Shown in pieces: positions 58,511-64,000 of a DNA stretch of 64,000 nucleotides. The notes under the pieces were generated by a model. That model worked only from the letters and a program-made list of their open reading frames with translations, searched no databases and had not been told where the DNA came from. The stretch's first letter is position 1. Every line of letters starts with the position of its first letter. The stretch covers positions 6,773,001 through 6,837,000 of the forward strand of contig JAPTOF010000024.1 in NCBI GenBank assembly GCA_028554755.1, read 5' to 3'. The stretch comes from Cordia subcordata (lineage: Eukaryota > Streptophyta > Magnoliopsida > Boraginales > Cordiaceae). The position numbers and the translations under genes were made by a program.

Positions 58511-59842
58511 TATAAGTTAATTGTCTTTATTTTTTTATGTTCTTTCTTCTTTAACTCTTTTTATGAGTCGGCTTAAGTGTCTCCCAGAGTTTGGAGCCTT
58601 TATATAGGGATGTAAATGGGGTCGGCCGAAAGAAAAATTGAAAAAATAAAAAACCAAAAAAACATCTTTTGTTTTATTTAAGAAAGCTCATCAACTATTC
58701 ATATCTCTATATTGTTTGTTTTAACTGAAAATGCTTTCACTTGTGAGGAAGGGACATATTTTTAGGATTGTTAAGTGAGTGCAAAAAAGTTGTCATCTAA
58801 GGTTGAGCGCAACATCTTATTGGCATTACTCATTAGGTTGTATCATTCTAACCTTTTCCTTGTGATATTTGATGTTTCTTGCAATGGAACATTGCAAGAT
58901 TTGAGTTTGGGGGTGAGAGTAAGAATAAACAATAATATGCTTTTGTGAATACATGTCAATAAGGTGCAAAAATAGGCCAAATTTGATTTTTTTTTTTACA
59001 CAATTGAGCTTTAATTGCTTATGTGACTTTGACTGGATAGTGAGACTTACATGATCAATGAGTGAATTCTTTTGATGCAGTTATGCTACCTTAGCTATAA
59101 ATCACTCTTTGCTTGCTTTGGTTGTATCATTTTTTGTAAGCATCATAAAGGGAATTAATGGGGAAAAGAGGGTAATTACGTAAGCCTGCATTGCACTCGG
59201 TAGAAAGTTTGCTAAACTGTCACTTTACTGTGTTAAGCTATGATGATATCTTATTTCATGTGATTCACCATTCATAAAAAACAAAAAAATAAAGAAAATG
59301 AAAGGAAAAAAAAACACAAAAGAATGAAAAGTGAAAAAAAAAAGAAAAAAAGGAAGTATGTGAAAGAAAAATGTCAAAACAACACAACTATTTTCTATTT
59401 CATTGAATTGTTATTCTATTGTATTATGAATGGGGCAAGTGATTGGAATGTAATGATTGGAACTTCACTACCTAGAGGCTTCAATTATGCAAACGTGAAA
59501 AATATGAAAAAATGTTGTGGAGATAACACTTTGCTTTTGTTGTGTTTTGGTTTAACATGGGAGAATGAGATGAAGCAAAATGACTCTGGGTCTAGTAAAG
59601 TTTTGTAACATCAATTTCCTATTCTTGTTAATTATCTAATGTGCTTAAACTAGCTGAAAGTGGTGGCATGATTAAAGTTGAGTAATTGAGGGGTACATAC
59701 ATAGTAAGTGTTGCGCTGTGTGCATGCTCGGTTGGATGATTTTTATGTCACTATTGTTTGTGTGGTTCTCATCATTGGGCTTCACTAAATATATTTTTCT
59801 TGAGTTAGGTGTTCCTTTGCCTGATAACAAGCAAAGAGTGGG

Positions 59843-59856
59843 TTGGGGGGGAGGGG
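59843..59856 (+). promoter_or_regulatory. Element J polypurine tract
   Basis: A run of G with one A (TTGGGGGGGAGGGG-type) immediately before the LTR start TGATAAG. Confidence 0.75.
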
Positions 59857-61474
59857 TGATAAGTTCTTTATTTTTATATAAACCCACTTGATTTAATTGC
59901 ATTACATCAATAATTGGTGCTAAATTGAGCCATTTAATTTAATTTTTGGTATAATGTCAACTTGGTAAAAGAATAAAAGAAGTTGGAGCGAAAATGAAGA
60001 AATTAGAGCAAGAAAAGGAAGACTAAGAGCTGGAAAATATGTAGGTCTGATGTAGTAAGTCACAAAAGAAATTCATAACTGAAGCTATGGGTCTTAAAAT
60101 GAGGTGATCCATAATTCTATAGAAAGCTAAGATCGAGAGCTACAATTTTCTTTTGGGAGTTTTGGCTAATTTTGATGAAAAGGTGGTGAAATTTGTGTTT
60201 GAAAGCTCCATACACCAAAAGACAAGAAGCACCTAAAAGTAGTTGGACACAAGCAATTAAGAAATCAAAAAAGGAAAGAAGCAAGGAAAGGAAAGCTCAA
60301 TTGTCTTCTCTCTTCACCAAAGTCAGTGGTTGTGAGGGTGGGTGGGAATGTGTGTGTGTGTATATATATATATATATACATGCCTTAACAACAATTGGAA
60401 GGGATATTAGAGATGGAGCTACATGTAGAACTCTTAAGAGCCATTTTTTTTTCCTTTTAATTCTTCTTTCTCTTATTTTTTTCAAACAAAATATTCAACC
60501 AAAAAATTGGGGAGATTAATTTTAGGAAAATAAGCAACTTTTGGATAGATTCTGGGCAAAAAATTTGTAGTGATTATTTTTCTACGAAAAATACAATGAG
60601 TTTCTCTTTCCTTAATTCTTTTCAGTTTTTGGTTTAAATTTTATCATGAACTAAATCCTCACGATTTAGGGTAATAGTTAGAGATTATTTCTATTCATGT
60701 TTTGAAAACTTTGGAATTTATTTAATTTATTTGTATTTATACTTTATTATTTATTAAATTCTTGATTAATCATTATTATGCTTCTTACTAATTTTCGTCA
60801 GTCAAGAATTTATACTTTTTACCATATAGGGGTCTTGAAAATTCTTGTGGGTACGAATATAGATTAATGAATAAAACTAGAATTAATTAATTGTATCAAG
60901 ATTGAGATAGGTTATGTTACTGAGATAGCCTATGCCTTTGTAGTCTCAATTAATTTTCTAAGACCTATTAGATTAATTAATTAGATAACATGAGTGATAA
61001 TTTATGCCAATGAGATAGGTTATGCCTTAGGAATTTTAGTTAATTAATCTATGTGCATTACAGCTTGCAACCTAATCCCGTGCACTTAACTGGAAATCCC
61101 AAAGTTGGTGAGCATCAATAGGATAATGTAACTAATTATCACCTTGAATTACAAATTACATAGATTTAATTCTTTCAATTTTCATGGTTGATTTTTGTGA
61201 TTTTTAGTTTATAGCTTAGTTTATTAATTTTCTTTTTCAATTTAATTTAATGTAAAAATTATTTGTCTCATCTTAGTTAATTTATTTAGTTTGAATTTTA
61301 AATTTTAATTTAGAATCTAGTTTTATTTCTTTTTTCTTTCAAATTCCTCATTGTTCGACCCTTGAGTTGCTATCCGTGTAACAAAGAGAAACAATTTATA
61401 ATTTTATCATTGCTGATTTTAATTGTTATTATTTGGTTATACAATAATGTGGTCAACTTGCATAAAACTTAACA
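59857..61474 (+). repeat. Element J 3' LTR
   Basis: About 1618 bp, with TGATAAG at the start and CTTAACA at the end, near-perfect inverted ends. A (GT)n/(TA)n tract lies at about 60351-60378. No second copy in the window. Confidence 0.65.
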
Positions 61475-62814
61475 GCATGAAGAGTTCAAGAATATTTGTG
61501 AAGCAGAAGACGAGATATAAGGAGGAGATGAGGCGACACAAGGGGTACCGGCTAATACTCTCTTGTGTTTAGCCTTAGAAAACAACTTATCGCTTTTTAA
61601 TTTTATGATTTTCTTCAATCATTTATTACATATTTGCTTTCAATCATGTTTTAAGGATTGTAAAATGTCTTTATAGTGTTTTTACCTTTGCTCATGTCTT
61701 TAAAACCTTCAAAGCATTTGCTTAACATGTTTTTAACTTAAAAATGCTTTTGATCTTCAAAGGAGTTTGATAAACTTGTTTGCAAGCTGAATCGGCTGAG
61801 TTCTGGACTAATCGGCCGCCATAGCCAATCGACTGACTGCCTAAAGAGGGCAATCGGTTAGTATAGAAATAGGGGACTTGCTAGAATTTCTCTCTGGCCA
61901 TGCCAGTCACCTTAGCCAGTTGATTGGTTGAGGAGACTGATAGAGGTAGTGTGGTCTTGAAGAAACCGATCACCCTATCGATTGACTGGACACCGGACCA
62001 ATACTGCCTAGTTTTTAAAATTGTTTTAACATTGTTAGTACATGTGCACTGCCTCTATTTAAGCCTTTTCACCTCATATAATCTCTCCATCTAAGAAATC
62101 ATGGATGGAAACATACCAACAAGAAGATATCACAACTTAAGGGAATCAAACATTAAAGCAAAGAAACAATCCATGACCAAAGCATGAAGAGAAAATCCAT
62201 GGAACCCGAAATCATTGTGATTGATGATGATAATCTAGTAGAAGGAACTCCAAAATAAGACAAACAAGCAAAGAAGGTTGCCATAACGAAAATGGAAGAA
62301 AGTGTTGGAGACAACTTCCCAAAATGATTTCTCTCAATATTCTTTCACCAAAAGCTTTGTTTTTCAAGCCAACACTACTAGACTTACATACTACCACGCG
62401 CATGAAATCTATAAAAACCTAGCCTCACATTTATTTTGGTTATGAACACTTTGGTTATTTAATATATTGTTGATGTTTTCATGATTACTCGTATATTTTG
62501 TTATTATGTTTGATGATGCCAAAAGAAGGAGAAATAATGATATGTAATGAATTGTTATCTTAATTAGAATATGTGATGAGTTGTGATCTTGAGTAGGATA
62601 TGTGATCTTCAATTCTTTCTTGTTAATAATGTACTTGTGAAATATTCAATACAAGTGTTATATTGGTTACACACACTTTGAGAGGAGCATAATATTATCT
62701 TGAAAATTTTTTTAGCATAATATTAGGGGTAGCATTTTATCCATTCATTAATATTCATATATTAATCACATATAAGTCTGTCATAATCAAAAAGAGGGAA
62801 ATTGTTAGCATTAC
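61475..62814 (+). mobile_element. Element M: probable Sirevirus 3' end remnant
   Basis: A palindrome-like cluster (61791-62000), a TATA-like CTATTTAAG (62054-62062) and an ATG at 62101 followed by decayed coding sequence with IIVIDDDNLVEGTP in another frame match the order seen before the env-like ORF of G. Downstream, GATGATGCCAAAAGAAGGAG (62513) and a PPT-like AAAAAGAGGGAAA (62790) parallel the 3' end of G. A 12-base LTR start TGTTAGCATTAC follows before K. Confidence 0.5.
61791..62062 (+). promoter_or_regulatory. Promoter-like module in M (palindromes plus TATA)
   Basis: AATCGGCCGCC, AATCGACTGACTG and TATCGATTGACTGG repeats, then CTATTTAAG. They occupy the same relative position as the internal module of G. 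Confidence 0.45.
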
Positions 62815-63107
62815 TAATGTGTTGGTTTTGTGTATTTGCATTATATTTCTATATCTATTTAGAGGTGTTTTTGAGCTTATTAGATAGCTTTAGTGTAGTG
62901 TTTAGACTATATTTGTGCATATAAGAATATAAGAGTATATAGTTGAGTTTCAAGGTCAAAGCTACACTAATTTCTCATTTTGATGATATAGATAAGTCTT
63001 GAGTTGATGACAAAGCTTGAATGATAATGGGTGACGAAGATAGAAGGTGTATGGATCATGAAAGAGAGGCTGGAGCAAAGAAGATAAAGATTGAAGATTA
63101 AAGGAGC

Positions 63108-63280
63108 TACCAGTAGACTCCAAAGGCTACCGGCTGACCGGTAGGGTCAGTAAGCAAATCTAAAGAACAGAAGACTGTAGTGGCAGAACCTACTGGCTGA
63201 CCTGTTATTCTAAAAAACAAATAAAAGAACCAGTCAACCCCCTTGTTACCGGCTAGCTGGTAAGGTTAGGCTATAAATAG
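63108..63280 (+). promoter_or_regulatory. Palindrome cluster plus TATA in LTR K
   Basis: TACCGGCTGACCGGTA near 63128, TACTGGCTGACCTG near 63191 and TTACCGGCTAGCTGGTAA near 63247. CTATAAATAG follows within 5 bases of the cluster end. Confidence 0.65.
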
Positions 63281-63678
63281 GGCCTATTTTTCAACATTTG
63301 GGAGAATCTATTCACACACATACTCTCTCTCACCTATCTCCTATACCCTAATCCTAACCCTCACCCACCTCCCGCACACACTTCCACATATAAAAACACC
63401 TTGGAATCAAGCATCTAAGAGGATCAAACACAAGGATTTAGGCATTAGCTCTTGGATTGTCAAGTGTGGCTATGGATAAAAAGGTATCTCTCTTTTATCT
63501 TAAGTTAATCTATATATGATTAGAGCTATGTAAGGTAATTTACACTTGTATTATGATTGATTACTACAATAGTGTTATGGATACTTGATGAATTTATGTA
63601 TATATGCTTTGTGCTTAGGGTTTTCAATGGCTATTTTACATACATGTCTAAGTGTTTAATAAAATGCCTCAGTGAAGT

Positions 63679-63679
<1 letters not shown>

Positions 63680-63721
<42 letters not shown>
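63680..63721. repeat. (TA)n microsatellite
   Basis: About 21 TA units inside LTR K, at the place where LTR A has a shorter (TA)n near 5400. Confidence 0.95.
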
Positions 63722-63723
<2 letters not shown>

Positions 63724-64000
63724 AAGCCTATTTTGTTATTAACCATTTCTAAATCATTGTGTAAGCATGTTTATGTGTTCGTGTTGTGATTACATAAAGT
63801 GGGTTGTATGGTCACGTATGTCTATGTGTGTGATTACATGTTTAATAGCAAAATTAGCTTTTATTACATTCATGTCGAGTGCTATTGCTTAAATTGGTGC
63901 AATCTAAACATGTCTAAGTGTTTAGTAGTTAGATATATCCATGTAGTCCTGAATGTCAAGCCCTAGATGTGTATGTTTTTGCACTTTAATGTTAATTCTC

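Larger units (their letters stand above)
58511..61474 (+). mobile_element. Element J: 3' end of a gypsy element
   Basis: No coding region is left. An AT-rich 3' untranslated part runs to 59842, then a G-rich PPT, then one LTR at 59857-61474. The AAAATGAAAGG/AAAGAAT stretch near 59290-59370 and the layout resemble Athila/Tat 3' regions. The left limit is set only by where gag of I ends. Confidence 0.6.
62815..64000 (+). repeat. Element K LTR (A-like), running off the window
   Basis: Starts TAATGTGTTGGTTTTGTG (TA for TG), nearly the same as the start of LTR A. It contains the palindrome cluster 63108-63267, TATAAATAG at 63272-63280, a stretch near 63480-63560 matching A 1-80 in reverse, and (TA)n at about 63680-63721. 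Whether a full element follows cannot be seen. Confidence 0.75.

Noticed and set aside
58618..58632. GTCGGCCG motif in J as another palindrome cluster
   Set aside because: A single isolated occurrence with no repeats and no TATA nearby.
1..64000. CRISPR arrays, rRNA or tRNA genes, and host protein genes
   Set aside because: No regularly spaced repeats, no cloverleaf or rRNA-like stretch, and no ORF outside retroelement context was convincing.

Overview
The window is plant nuclear DNA made almost entirely of LTR retrotransposons inserted into one another. The evidence is a Sirevirus-type Copia element (a plant-specific lineage) with an env-like ORF, Athila-like gypsy gag-pol with an Asp-tRNA-type primer site, several PBS sequences resembling initiator Met-tRNA, AT-rich DNA, and the absence of any rRNA, tRNA or recognisable host gene. 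The species cannot be named from this window. Every coding region seen is a retroelement remnant carrying stops or frameshifts.

The nest can be read from LTR ends and 5-bp target-site duplications (TSDs). The outermost layer is an old Copia LTR (F), surviving as 26696-27003 and 52538-53343. Two minus-strand, non-autonomous, Athila-like elements sit in it: A (from before position 1 to about 26695) and E (27004-52532, TSD gccta). B, a gypsy element with gag-pol (6134-26428, TSD cttct), sits in the right LTR of A. C, a minus-strand Copia (13196-22314, TSD atttt/atttc), sits in the integrase of B. On the other side G, a Sirevirus (32353-52084, TSD gtaac), sits in the right LTR of E. D, a plus-strand Copia of the same family as C (39522-48714, TSD aagta), sits in the env-like ORF of G.

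Right of F lie broken pieces: a gypsy pol 3' end (H, minus strand, 53814-54573), the 5' half of another Copia (I, 54574 to about 58510), the 3' end of a gypsy element (J, to 61474), a probable Sirevirus 3' end (M, 61475-62814) and the start of an A-like LTR (K, 62815 to the window edge).

Two features look new to me. First, clusters of GGTCGACC-type palindromes lie just upstream of the TATA box in the LTRs of gypsy B, Sirevirus G and the A/E/K family. They occur again upstream of the env-like ORF in G (and probably in M) and in the leader of Copia C and D. One 12-bp palindrome is identical in gypsy B and Copia D. Second, A and E carry no gag-pol but share a diverged orphan ORF. Its N-terminus has a perfect CX2CX4HX4C zinc knuckle in A, and the same spacing with one Cys lost in E. 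A and E also share LTR ends, primer site, PPT and a 3' tail with B, so B-type elements probably mobilised them.
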